DNA from: Lewinellaceae bacterium
GTDB lineage: Bacteria > Bacteroidota > Bacteroidia > Chitinophagales > Saprospiraceae
Direction: 5' to 3'
Length of the DNA: 64,000 bases
Assembly (NCBI GenBank): GCA_016716135.1
Contig: JADJWX010000005.1
Location: 372,001-436,000 of the forward strand
Part shown: positions 8,288-16,371 of the stretch, one piece after another
Layout of the letters: every line of letters starts with the position of its first letter
Numbering within the stretch: the stretch's first letter is position 1
Translations under genes and position numbers: made by a program
The notes under the pieces: model-generated
What the model was told of the DNA's origin: nothing
Database searches by the model: none
What the model saw: only the letters and a program-made list of their open reading frames with translations

Positions 8288-9487
8288 TTACGGTTCAAAA
8301 AAGCCCACACTTGAGCCGACCCATTCTTTGCCCATATTGTACCGCACGCCGACCATTTCGCCCTTGCTGATGCGAATGAGGTTGTTCACCAGCACGGGCT
8401 TTTCCCAGTCGGGTTCCCAGAGCATCATCATCCGGATCTCGCACTTGGCAGGCTCGTTCGGGATCGCTGTGTCGATGCCGGAAATGTATTCCACCTTGCG
8501 CTGGAGAATAAAGTTGGAGGGTTCGTCGACAGACTCCAGGTCCTCCCGGTTGAGGTTCACTTTCACCCCCTGCCCGGAAAAAGAGTAGAGCGGCTTGAGC
8601 ACCCAGTTTTCCAGGTCGGCGGGCGGCGATTTCAGTTCGCTGAGGAAGTAGGTTTCAGGTACAAATTCCGATTTCAGGAGCGGGAGCGTATGTTTTGAAA
8701 TGCGGAAAAACCAGTTTGGGTGCCCGACCCACTCGGCATCCACTTCGTCAAACATATTCCATTCGCGCGGGAGGTCGGCGCGTTTTTCCAATTCGTCAAA
8801 AATCACGCGGTTGTACATCCGCTGGATGGGCACTTTGCGCCCGTCGTCGTCGAGGTAGTACAACTCGCGGCCCGAGCGTTTGACCTTGCTCAGGCACAGC
8901 ACCTTCAAACCCAGGTACTTGCGGGTGCCCCAAAAGTCGATCCGGGTATTTTGTTTTTCAGGTTCAACTTCGAGCAGGATGACATTTTCAGGCTTGGCAT
9001 CGGCAATGATCACCTGGCGCAGGAGGTCCAGGTATTGCTCTGAATTTATGCCGCCGAACAGGTGGTGGAAATCTCCGGGCAGGTCAAAATGCCGCCGGTA
9101 GCCTTGTGCGAGCAGGTGTTGGTAAAAATACAGCGACGGGAATCCCTGCAATTCGATAAGCTGCGGCGTAAGGCCCCCGTCGGCGTCGCGGCAAATGCCA
9201 AAATCGAATTGTAAAAATTTGGGATGCACGGCCTCGTTGGGCACCCACAAGTGTTTGGGGATAGCAGCCTGGCTCAGGGTGCGAAAATCGGGACGGGTGA
9301 GTACCGCGACGATGTCATCGACCGCCCGGAGAATTTTGTCTTTCAGGATTTTAGGCACAAAAACCGGCGTTTCGGCAACGCGAAACGTTACCGGTTCGCC
9401 AAACTCCGTGTTCATCGTTTGGAGCAGGGCCTGGTATTTTTCCGGTGTAAAGGCGGCATTAAATTGTTCTCGAAAAACGGGATGCAT
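8288..9487 (-). CDS. Conserved ATP-grasp-like protein of unknown function
   Basis: A 399-residue soluble protein with no signal peptide or membrane segment. I do not recognise a named family with certainty. The C-terminal half looks like an ATP-grasp enzyme: LENWVLKPLYSFSGQGVKVN resembles the Lys/Gly-rich nucleotide loop, and later acidic positions (CEIRMMMLWEP) could hold metal. The middle contains a strongly conserved-looking stretch (QLIELQGFPSLYFYQHLLAQ) and a YNRVIFDEL motif. This resembles glutathionylspermidine-synthase-like or circularly permuted ATP-grasp proteins, which ligate a carboxylate to an amine. It precedes rsmE with a 5-bp gap. A TAGTTTTG box lies just upstream at 9519-9526. 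Confidence 0.6.
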   Translation of the reverse strand: MHPVFREQFNAAFTPEKYQALLQTMNTEFGEPVTFRVAETPVFVPKILKDKILRAVDDIVAVLTRPDFRTLSQAAIPKHLWVPNEAVHPKFLQFDFGICRDADGGLTPQLIELQGFPSLYFYQHLLAQGYRRHFDLPGDFHHLFGGINSEQYLDLLRQVIIADAKPENVILLEVEPEKQNTRIDFWGTRKYLGLKVLCLSKVKRSGRELYYLDDDGRKVPIQRMYNRVIFDELEKRADLPREWNMFDEVDAEWVGHPNWFFRISKHTLPLLKSEFVPETYFLSELKSPPADLENWVLKPLYSFSGQGVKVNLNREDLESVDEPSNFILQRKVEYISGIDTAIPNEPAKCEIRMMMLWEPDWEKPVLVNNLIRISKGEMVGVRYNMGKEWVGSSVGFFEP

Positions 9488-9518
9488 GCGAAATAGTTGA
9501 AAAACGAAGTTTGGGTTG

Positions 9519-9526
9519 CAAAACTA
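9519..9526 (-). promoter_or_regulatory. TAnnTTTG box for the ATP-grasp-like/rsmE unit
   Basis: TAGTTTTG on the minus strand, 32 bp from the ATG at 9487. It sits back to back with the uppS promoter box at 9557-9564. Confidence 0.45.
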
Positions 9527-9556
9527 CAGAATCACAATTTGCCATTTTAGATTATG

Positions 9557-9564
9557 TATTTTTG
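9557..9564 (+). promoter_or_regulatory. TAnnTTTG box for uppS
   Basis: TATTTTTG lies 38 bp ahead of the ATG at 9602, and a TTTG at 9538-9541 may be the -33 element, although the 15-nt spacer is short. The box overlaps the more upstream possible start at 9554, arguing against that start. Confidence 0.45.
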
Positions 9565-9601
9565 CAAGCTTTTATTTTTCAAAGCCATACAATCGGCGCT
9601 T

Positions 9602-10345
9602 ATGAATGACCTGAAATCGCTTATCATTCCGGACAAAGTACCCCGTCATATTGCGATCATCATGGATGGAAACGGCCGCTGGGCCAAACAAAAAGGCATG
9701 CCCAGGGTACTGGGACATCGAAGCGGGGTAAAAAGTGTCCGGGAAGTAACCGAAGCCGCCGGTGAAATTGGCGTGGAATATCTGACGCTCTACGCGTTCA
9801 GCACCGAAAACTGGAGCCGGCCACCGGCTGAGGTGACGGCACTGATGAGCCTGTTGGTGGAAACCATCCGGGGCGAAATTCGGGATTTGAACAAAAACGG
9901 GGTACGCCTGCAAGCCATCGGCAACCTGGAAGCTTTGCCGAAAAGCAGTTATAAGGCGCTGCTCGAAGGGATTGAGCAGACCAAAAACAACAAGCGGCTC
10001 ACACTCGTCCTGGCGCTGAATTATTCGGCAAAATGGGAGATTTTGCGCGCCACGCGGCTGTTGGCCGAGCAGGCCGCCAGCGGAACCCTGCGCCCGGAGG
10101 ATATTGATGAACGGGCCTTTGAAAACGCACTCAGCACGCGCGGCATCCCCGACCCGGAATTGCTCATCCGCACCAGCGGCGAAACGCGCATTTCCAACTT
10201 TTTACTCTGGCAGATTGCCTATGCGGAGTTGTATTTCACCCCGGTATTCTGGCCCGATTTCGGAAAAGAACAGTTGTTTGAAGCGGTGTTGAGCTACCAG
10301 CGCCGGGAGCGCCGTTTTGGAAAAATCAGCGAGCAACTGGTGTGA
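9602..10345 (+). CDS. uppS: Isoprenyl transferase (undecaprenyl diphosphate synthase)
   Basis: UppS condenses isopentenyl units onto farnesyl diphosphate to make the C55 lipid carrier for peptidoglycan and O-antigen. All cis-prenyltransferase signatures are present: IAIIMDGNGRWAKQKG (catalytic Asp and diphosphate site), GHRSGVKSVREV, YAFSTENWSRP, and near the C-terminus RTSGETRISNFLLWQ plus AELYFTPVFWPDF. I chose the ATG at 9602 (MNDLKSLIIPDKVP...), giving 247 residues, the usual length, because the promoter box overlaps the longer alternative. It is convergent with uvrA, which ends 35 bp away. The neighbouring envelope genes murF-alr and rodA lie elsewhere in the window. Confidence 0.96.
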   Translation: MNDLKSLIIPDKVPRHIAIIMDGNGRWAKQKGMPRVLGHRSGVKSVREVTEAAGEIGVEYLTLYAFSTENWSRPPAEVTALMSLLVETIRGEIRDLNKNGVRLQAIGNLEALPKSSYKALLEGIEQTKNNKRLTLVLALNYSAKWEILRATRLLAEQAASGTLRPEDIDERAFENALSTRGIPDPELLIRTSGETRISNFLLWQIAYAELYFTPVFWPDFGKEQLFEAVLSYQRRERRFGKISEQLV

Positions 10346-10380
10346 TGCTTACCACGGAGGTGCTGTTTTTCAAAAAAAAC

Positions 10381-13341
10381 TCAGTTCAGTTCGTTTTTCA
10401 AAAACTGCCCCGTCCAGCTTTCCGGCACTTTCGCCACTTCTTCCGGTGTGCCTGCACACACGATCACACCGCCGCCGGCGCCGCCTTCCGGACCAATGTC
10501 TACAATGTGGTCGGCCATTTTGATCACGTCGAGGTTGTGTTCGATCACAACCACCGTGTTGCCTTTGTCTACCAGTTTGTTCAGCACCGCCAGCAGGTGG
10601 CGGATGTCTTCGAAATGCAGGCCGGTGGTGGGTTCATCGAGAATGTAAATCGTGCGGCCGGTATCTTTTTTACTGAGTTCTTCGGCGAGTTTGACGCGTT
10701 GCGCCTCACCGCCGCTGAGCGTAGTGGCCTGCTGGCCCAGGGTGACGTAGCCGAGGCCAACATCGCGGAGGGTTTTCAGTTTGCGGAAGATCGTTGGAAC
10801 GGGTTGAAAAAAATCGGCGGCCTCGTCGATGGTCATGTCGAGCACGTCGCTAATGCTTTTGCCTTTGTACAGCACCTCCAGGGTCTCGCGGTTGTAGCGC
10901 CGCCCCAGGCAACGCTCGCAGGGCACGGATACATCGGGCAGAAAATTCATTTCGATTACGCGCATGCCGCCGCCGCCGCACACTTCACAGCGCCCGCCTT
11001 TTACATTGAAGGAGAAACGTCCGGGCGCATAACCCCGGATTTTAGCCTCCGGCGTATCGGAAAACAACTTGCGGATATCGGTAAATACGTTGGTGTAAGT
11101 GGCCGGGTTGGAGCGCGGGGTGCGGCCAATCGGGCTCTGATCGATCTCGATGACTTTATCCACTAGGTCCAGCCCTTCGATTTTTTCGTACGGCAGCGGC
11201 CGTTTCAGGCTTTTGTAAAAATGCTGCTGCAGGATGGGGTACAGTGTTTCGTTGATCAGGCTGGATTTGCCGGAGCCGCTCACACCGGTTACGCAGACGA
11301 ACGTGCCCAGCGGCAATTCCATGGTCACAGATTTCAGGTTGTGCCCGGTTGCGCCGGTCAGGCGCAGTTTTTTGCCACTGCCTTTCCGGCGTTTTTTGGG
11401 AATTTCGATGCGCCGGCGGCCAGCCAGGTAGTCGGACGTGAGCGTGCTGTTGCGCATGTACTGCTCGGGCGTACCGATGTCGACCACCTCACCCCCGTGT
11501 TTGCCGGCCCCGGGGCCGAGGTCGATCAGGTAGTCGGACTCGAGCATGATATCGCGATCGTGTTCGACCACGAGCACCGTGTTGCCGATGTCGCGCAGGT
11601 TTTTGAGCGCATCGATCAGGCGGTGGTTGTCGCGCTGGTGCAGGCCGATGCTGGGCTCGTCAAGAATGTAGGTGATGCCCGTCAGTTGCGAGCCAATTTG
11701 GGTGGCCAGGCGGATGCGCTGGCTTTCGCCGCCGGAAAGGGAGCGCGCCGGGCGGTTGAGCGCCAGGTAGTTGAGTCCTACCTGTAGCAGGAAATGCAGG
11801 CGGAAACGAATCTCCTTGAGCACTTCCTTGGCAATGGCGCGCTGGCGTTCGCTCATGGTTTTTTCCACATGTTGCAGCCAGGTGTACAATTCGTTGAGGT
11901 CCATTTCTGCCAGTTCGGCAATATTTTTCTCCCCGATTTTGAACCAGCGGCTTTCCTGCTTCAGACGCGTGCCGGCGCACTCCGGGCACACCTGCACCGT
12001 CATGAAATCTTCGGCCCATTGGCGGATTTTTTCACTGGAACTATCGGCGTACCAGCGCTTCAGCATGTTGACGATGCCCTCGGCAGCCAGGTTGTAGCTG
12101 TAGTCGTCGCCGCCCCAGGTTACCCGGACATCGAAGGTTTCGTTGCCGCCATGCAGGATCATTTGCAGGGCTTCTTCCGGAATTTCATTTACAGGTGTCG
12201 AAAACGTGAATTTGTATTTTTTGGCAATGGCCCGCAGTTGTTTGAAGGTAAAGTTGTCCCGCACTTCACCCAGCGGAACAATGCCGACCTCGTTAATACT
12301 TTTGGAGGCGTCGGGCACCACCAGCGCCATATCAACTTCATGCACTTCGCCAAGGCCTTTACAGTGCGGGCACATTCCGTAAGGAGAGTTAAACGAAAAC
12401 GTGTTCGGCGAGGGCTCTTCGTACGAAATACCGGATTCCGGGCACATCAGGCGCTTGGAGTACACGGAAGAGCGCCCGCCGTCTGTTGAATCCAACGATC
12501 CGGTTTGAGCGGGCAGTACTTCGCTTTCCACAATAGCCGGAGCGGCCCCGGCTGCTACCACCTGGACCATCCCATCGCCCAGCCGGAGCGCCGTTTTTAT
12601 TGATTCATGCAAGCGGTCCAGGCGGTCGTCGCCGAGTTTCAGTCGGTCTACAACAATATCGATATCGTGAATTTTGTACCGATCAATCTGCATACCCGGC
12701 GTGATGTCGATGATCTCGCCGTCTACCCGGACTTTGGTGTAGCCTTGTTTGCGAATTTGCTCGAACAACTCCCGGTAATGGCCTTTGCGCGAGCGTACTA
12801 CGGGTGCTAGCAGGATTATTTTTTGCCCGGCATAGTGTTCGGAAATATGCTGAATGATCTGCTCTTCGGTGAATTTGACCATTTTCTTCCCGGTCACGTA
12901 GGAGTAAGCATCACCGGCCCGTGCGTACAGCAGGCGCAAAAAATCGTAGACTTCGGTGACGGTGCCTACCGTGGAGCGCGGGTTGCGTCCGGTTGTTTTT
13001 TGCTCAATGCTGATCACCGGGCTCAGGCCGGTTACCTGTTCCACATCTGGGCGTTCCATTTCGCCGATAAACTGCCGGGCATAGCTCGACAGGGTTTCCA
13101 TAAAGCGGCGTTGCCCTTCGGCATAAATGGTATCGAAAGCCAGCGAGCTTTTGCCCGAGCCACTGACTCCGGTTATGACCACGAGCTGATTGCGCGGGAT
13201 GCGCACATGGATGTTTTTCAGGTTGTGCACCCGGGTATTGACGACATCGATATAGTCCTGACCTGATTCCTGTTCCTGTACACTTTCAGGGTTCGAATTG
13301 GAATTGGAATTTTTTGAATTAAGCGTTTTGCTCTTAGTCAT
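10381..13341 (-). CDS. uvrA: Excinuclease ABC subunit A
   Basis: UvrA is the damage-recognising ATPase of nucleotide excision repair, loading UvrB onto lesions. This 986-residue copy has two ABC ATPase halves. The first P-loop is GVSGSGKSSLAFDTIYAEGQ and the second GVSGSGKSSLINETLYP. Both signature regions (RSLSGGESQRIRLA and TTLSGGEAQRVKLA) and Walker B/'DEPSIGLHQRD' and 'DEPTTGLHFEDI' are intact. The second zinc module CEVCGGGGM...CERCLGRRYN is complete. The Asn/Ser/Lys-rich first 25 residues are a lineage extension. The ATG at 13341 is preferred over an upstream one (13461) because the TACCTTTG promoter box lies between them. Confidence 0.97.
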   Translation of the reverse strand: MTKSKTLNSKNSNSNSNPESVQEQESGQDYIDVVNTRVHNLKNIHVRIPRNQLVVITGVSGSGKSSLAFDTIYAEGQRRFMETLSSYARQFIGEMERPDVEQVTGLSPVISIEQKTTGRNPRSTVGTVTEVYDFLRLLYARAGDAYSYVTGKKMVKFTEEQIIQHISEHYAGQKIILLAPVVRSRKGHYRELFEQIRKQGYTKVRVDGEIIDITPGMQIDRYKIHDIDIVVDRLKLGDDRLDRLHESIKTALRLGDGMVQVVAAGAAPAIVESEVLPAQTGSLDSTDGGRSSVYSKRLMCPESGISYEEPSPNTFSFNSPYGMCPHCKGLGEVHEVDMALVVPDASKSINEVGIVPLGEVRDNFTFKQLRAIAKKYKFTFSTPVNEIPEEALQMILHGGNETFDVRVTWGGDDYSYNLAAEGIVNMLKRWYADSSSEKIRQWAEDFMTVQVCPECAGTRLKQESRWFKIGEKNIAELAEMDLNELYTWLQHVEKTMSERQRAIAKEVLKEIRFRLHFLLQVGLNYLALNRPARSLSGGESQRIRLATQIGSQLTGITYILDEPSIGLHQRDNHRLIDALKNLRDIGNTVLVVEHDRDIMLESDYLIDLGPGAGKHGGEVVDIGTPEQYMRNSTLTSDYLAGRRRIEIPKKRRKGSGKKLRLTGATGHNLKSVTMELPLGTFVCVTGVSGSGKSSLINETLYPILQQHFYKSLKRPLPYEKIEGLDLVDKVIEIDQSPIGRTPRSNPATYTNVFTDIRKLFSDTPEAKIRGYAPGRFSFNVKGGRCEVCGGGGMRVIEMNFLPDVSVPCERCLGRRYNRETLEVLYKGKSISDVLDMTIDEAADFFQPVPTIFRKLKTLRDVGLGYVTLGQQATTLSGGEAQRVKLAEELSKKDTGRTIYILDEPTTGLHFEDIRHLLAVLNKLVDKGNTVVVIEHNLDVIKMADHIVDIGPEGGAGGGVIVCAGTPEEVAKVPESWTGQFLKNELN

Positions 13342-13387
13342 AGCATGCGGATAAACAGCCGGGAAAGTGTAATGTTCCACTAACCCG

Positions 13388-13395
13388 CAAAGGTA
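13388..13395 (-). promoter_or_regulatory. TAnnTTTG box for uvrA
   Basis: TACCTTTG on the minus strand, 46 bp ahead of the ATG at 13341, an exact consensus match. Confidence 0.5.
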
Positions 13396-13584
13396 GGGAT
13401 TCAAAACAGGGTGTAAAAAATTTTTAAAACAAAAGGTTTTGTTTTTTGCCAGACCGGTCAAAAAAAAGCCCTAAAAATTGGATGGAAATTGCACGGTCTG
13501 TAAAATTTAATTTTATCAAGCCGAATAAGCGGAAATGACATATTTTAGCTTTTAATTTGCAGGGAAAACGAAATGAAAGCGCTG

Positions 13585-13625
13585 AGCCTTCCCGTCCAGA
13601 ACCATGCGGGAAGGCTTGCTTTTTT
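13585..13625 (+). terminator. Strong terminator in the uvrA-deoC intergenic region, with no gene before it
   Basis: Arms AGCCTTCCCG (13585-13594) and CGGGAAGGCT (13607-13616) form a perfect 10-bp stem followed by TGCTTTTTT on the plus strand. The 416-bp gap between uvrA (13341) and deoC (13758) holds no protein-coding frame I can support, only divergent promoters and this hairpin. An orphan terminator reading rightwards suggests a short untranslated transcript from roughly 13480-13625, or premature termination of a longer deoC leader. Confidence 0.6.
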
Positions 13626-13722
13626 ACCCAACCTCCATTTGTAGCGGGCCTGCGTTTTGGCGGCCGACAAAACATTCACCGATTTTAACAAGGCGATATT
13701 CCCCCAATAATGCCCGGCTGCC

Positions 13723-13730
13723 TACTTTTG
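13723..13730 (+). promoter_or_regulatory. TAnnTTTG box for the deoC-rodA-tgt operon
   Basis: TACTTTTG, 27 bp ahead of the deoC ATG at 13758. It lies inside the upstream extension of that frame, so the ATG at 13758 is the better start. Confidence 0.5.
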
Positions 13731-13757
13731 GCGCCTCAAACGTTTTTGTATAACCTG

Positions 13758-14414
13758 ATGTCTGTGTTAGCCGAATTTATTGAACATACCCAACTCAAAC
13801 CGGATTGTACGCTCCAGGATGTCCAACAGCTTTGTCAGGAAGCTATGGAATATGGATTTGCCGGTGTTTGCCTGCCACCTTTTTTTGTCCGGGAAGCCCG
13901 CCGTATTTTGGGTGAGGAAAGCCCCGTCCGCGTGGTTACCGTAGTTGGTTTCCCGATGGGGTACACCGCGATTGCGGCCAAAAGCGAAGAGATCAAGCGG
14001 GCTATGGATGAGGGCGCAAATGAAATTGACGCCGTAATTAACATAGCGGCACTGAAAAGTCAAAACTGGAACCACGTACAGCACGATGTTGAAGGGGTGG
14101 CGCGGGCAGTACATATGCGGGGCGGCACGTCCAAGTTGATTCTGGAATGCGGCCTGCTGACCGAGGTTGAAATTCGCCGTGCGGCAGAAATAGCCCGTGA
14201 AGCAGGCATTCACTACCTCAAAACCGGCACCGGCTTTCACGGGCATCCGGCCACTGTTGAAATGGTCCGGCTTTTGAAAGCAGTTGGTGGCAATCACCTG
14301 AAAATAAAAGCTGCGGGCGGCATCCGTACGGCCAAGGACGCCCGGGCATTGATCGATGCAGGCGCCGATCGGTTGGGTACATCTGCCGGTCCGGCCCTTG
14401 TAGCGGCCAACTAA
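13758..14414 (+). CDS. deoC: Deoxyribose-phosphate aldolase
   Basis: DeoC splits 2-deoxyribose 5-phosphate into glyceraldehyde 3-phosphate and acetaldehyde in deoxynucleoside breakdown. The 218-residue TIM barrel shows the Schiff-base lysine in HYLKTGTGF, the proton-relay lysine in LKIKAAGGIRT, and the catalytic Asp in ANEIDAVINI. The early EFIEHTQLKPDCT matches the usual family opening. The start at 13758 (MSVLAEF) follows the promoter box. It leads a tight plus-strand run: the SPOR protein starts 14 bp later, then rodA and tgt. There is no functional link with rodA; shared transcription probably reflects housekeeping expression. Confidence 0.95.
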   Translation: MSVLAEFIEHTQLKPDCTLQDVQQLCQEAMEYGFAGVCLPPFFVREARRILGEESPVRVVTVVGFPMGYTAIAAKSEEIKRAMDEGANEIDAVINIAALKSQNWNHVQHDVEGVARAVHMRGGTSKLILECGLLTEVEIRRAAEIAREAGIHYLKTGTGFHGHPATVEMVRLLKAVGGNHLKIKAAGGIRTAKDARALIDAGADRLGTSAGPALVAAN

Positions 14415-14427
14415 AACCGAACGAATT

Positions 14428-14841
14428 ATGCGCGTTCATGCTGTTATAAAATACTGGATCGGAGTGGCTGTGCTGTTCCCGTTTTTTTCCGGGACAAGTG
14501 CCGCGCAGGAAATCCAGTTCAACATTGACCCGGCAATCGATCAGCTCCTTCGGAACTGGGTTTATCAAAACCGCGCCAACCCGGGTATCGACGGCTGGCG
14601 CCTCCAGTTGTTATCTACAACCGACCGGGCACGGGTCGAAGCGGGCAAGACCGAGTTTTTAAACCTCTTCCCTACTGTACCCGCCGATTGGGTACATGAA
14701 AAACCGTATTACAAACTGCGTGTGGGCGCATTTTTCACACGGCAGGAAGCCTTGGCTTTTTTACCCCAGTTGAGCGCGTATTACCCCGGCGCCTATCCGG
14801 CACGGGACTCGAATATTCACCCGCGCGATTTTATCGAATAA
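14428..14841 (+). CDS. Small exported SPOR-domain protein
   Basis: A 137-residue protein with a signal peptide (YWIGVAVLFPFFSGTSAAQ, cleavage after AAQ). The mature part, from IDGWRLQLLSTTDRARVEAG to KLRVGAFFTRQEALAFLPQL, is the 'xVQLGSF..R..A..' pattern of SPOR domains, which bind denuded glycan strands of septal or lateral peptidoglycan. This form with two basic half-sites (GWRLQLLS and YKLRVGAF) is common in Bacteroidota. It lies directly before rodA, which fits a periplasmic role in cell-wall growth. It could be a partner of the elongation machinery, but that is inference from position. Confidence 0.85.
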   Translation: MRVHAVIKYWIGVAVLFPFFSGTSAAQEIQFNIDPAIDQLLRNWVYQNRANPGIDGWRLQLLSTTDRARVEAGKTEFLNLFPTVPADWVHEKPYYKLRVGAFFTRQEALAFLPQLSAYYPGAYPARDSNIHPRDFIE

Positions 14842-14870
14842 CAAGGGTGTAAGATTTATCCGTACTCGTT

Positions 14871-16370
14871 ATGCCAGGAACCAGAAATACATCAGTTGGA
14901 GTGGGTGATTTGGATAAAATCACCTTGAGCTGCTACGTCGCGCTGGTCGTCATCGGCTGGCTGATGATTTATGCGGTTAATTACAACCCCAATGCGCCTT
15001 ATGGCTTTTTCGACCTGAGCAGCAGCCCCGGCAAGCAGTTGTTTTTCATTATTACCTGTATGGTCATCTTGTTTTTTATTCAAATGACCGACTGGGCATT
15101 CTGGCGCACGTTTGCCATGCCGATCTACCTGGCTTCCCTGTTATTGCTTGCCGGAACAATTGTGTTTGGCCGTGAGGTGAACGGCGCAAATGCCTGGTAC
15201 CAATTCGGCGGATTTTCTTTTCAACCGGCCGAAATTGCCAAATTCAGCACTTGCCTTGCCATTGCCGGGTACCTTAGTTCTACCGGCGTAAGCCTGCGCG
15301 ACCCCAAATCCCGGCTTTATGCACTTGGTCTTTTCGGGGTTCCGGTACTGATCGTGTTGTTGCAAAAGGATACCGGTTCCGCCCTGATTTTTTTCTCGTT
15401 CCTGATGGTCCTTTTTCGCGAAGGCTTGCCTGCCGGTTGGTATGTGTTGGGTTTTGGAACAGCCCTGATGGTTATTCTGGGGTTGTTGTTTCAGGCCCAG
15501 GATGTGGCGGTTGTGCTCTTCCTGCTCGCCAGTGCGCGTATCATTCAAAAGGAGCAAAACCATCGTTACTGGTGGTGGGCTTTTGCCGGGCTTTCGCTCC
15601 TGCTTTTTTGGTGGGAGGCGATCAGCAGTTGGGTTGTTGAAACAACAGCTGCGGCCTTTGGCAACCCGGCTAAACCGGTTGACCCGGAAGCCTTGGCGAT
15701 CAGCCCGCTTTGGATAATGGCGCCTGCCGTTCTGTTTTTTGCAACTGTTTTTTTAAAAAGTTATATCCGGAAAAACAGCCTGATCCAGCGTCGGCTGCAA
15801 CTGGTGCTTCTGATACTCGGCCTGGGCTGCGGTATGGTTTTTTTGGCAGGCTATGCCTATTCGCTTATGGCCCCGCACCAGCAGCAGCGCATCCGTATTT
15901 GGCTACACCCATCCGAGGCAGCGTCTGATGCGCGCGGATCGGCGTATAACCTGCTGCATTCTAAAATGGCCATCGGCTCCGGCGGGCTTTTCGGCAAAGG
16001 ACCCCTTCAAGGCAATATGACCAAACTGAAATATGTGCCGGAGCAAAGCACCGATTTTATTTTCTGCACCGTAGGCGAAGAACAGGGTTTTGTGGGCGTG
16101 CTGGGTGTGGTGGGGCTTTTTTTCGTGTTGTTGTTCCGCATCACCCAGCTGGCCGAACGGCAGCGGTCCAACTTTTCCAGAATATATGCCTACGGTGTGG
16201 CCGGAGTGATATTTGTTCATTTTATTATCAATATCGGTATGACCATGGGGCTGTTCCCGATTATCGGGATACCGCTGCCATTCATCAGCTACGGCGGCTC
16301 GTCGCTCATCGGTTTTTCCCTTATGATCGGCGTGCTGTTAAAACTGGACAGTCACCGGAATCTGGCTTAG
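14871..16370 (+). CDS. rodA: Rod-shape-determining SEDS protein RodA
   Basis: RodA is the SEDS peptidoglycan glycosyltransferase of the elongation complex, working with a class B PBP. The 499-residue protein has about ten or more membrane helices. Family features are REVNGANAWYQFGGFSFQPAE, VLLQKDTGSALIFF, the long periplasmic region before HSKMAIGSGGLFGKG, the TDFIFCTVGEEQGF motif and the C-terminal FPIIGIPLPFISYGGSSLI. It is longer than typical RodA (about 370-420 residues) because of an extra segment around residues 200-290 with additional hydrophobic stretches. It sits between a SPOR-domain gene (29 bp gap) and tgt (1-bp gap). It could be called FtsW by similarity; the context and 'GSGGLFGKG' favour RodA. 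Confidence 0.9.
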   Translation: MPGTRNTSVGVGDLDKITLSCYVALVVIGWLMIYAVNYNPNAPYGFFDLSSSPGKQLFFIITCMVILFFIQMTDWAFWRTFAMPIYLASLLLLAGTIVFGREVNGANAWYQFGGFSFQPAEIAKFSTCLAIAGYLSSTGVSLRDPKSRLYALGLFGVPVLIVLLQKDTGSALIFFSFLMVLFREGLPAGWYVLGFGTALMVILGLLFQAQDVAVVLFLLASARIIQKEQNHRYWWWAFAGLSLLLFWWEAISSWVVETTAAAFGNPAKPVDPEALAISPLWIMAPAVLFFATVFLKSYIRKNSLIQRRLQLVLLILGLGCGMVFLAGYAYSLMAPHQQQRIRIWLHPSEAASDARGSAYNLLHSKMAIGSGGLFGKGPLQGNMTKLKYVPEQSTDFIFCTVGEEQGFVGVLGVVGLFFVLLFRITQLAERQRSNFSRIYAYGVAGVIFVHFIINIGMTMGLFPIIGIPLPFISYGGSSLIGFSLMIGVLLKLDSHRNLA

Positions 16371-16371
16371 C

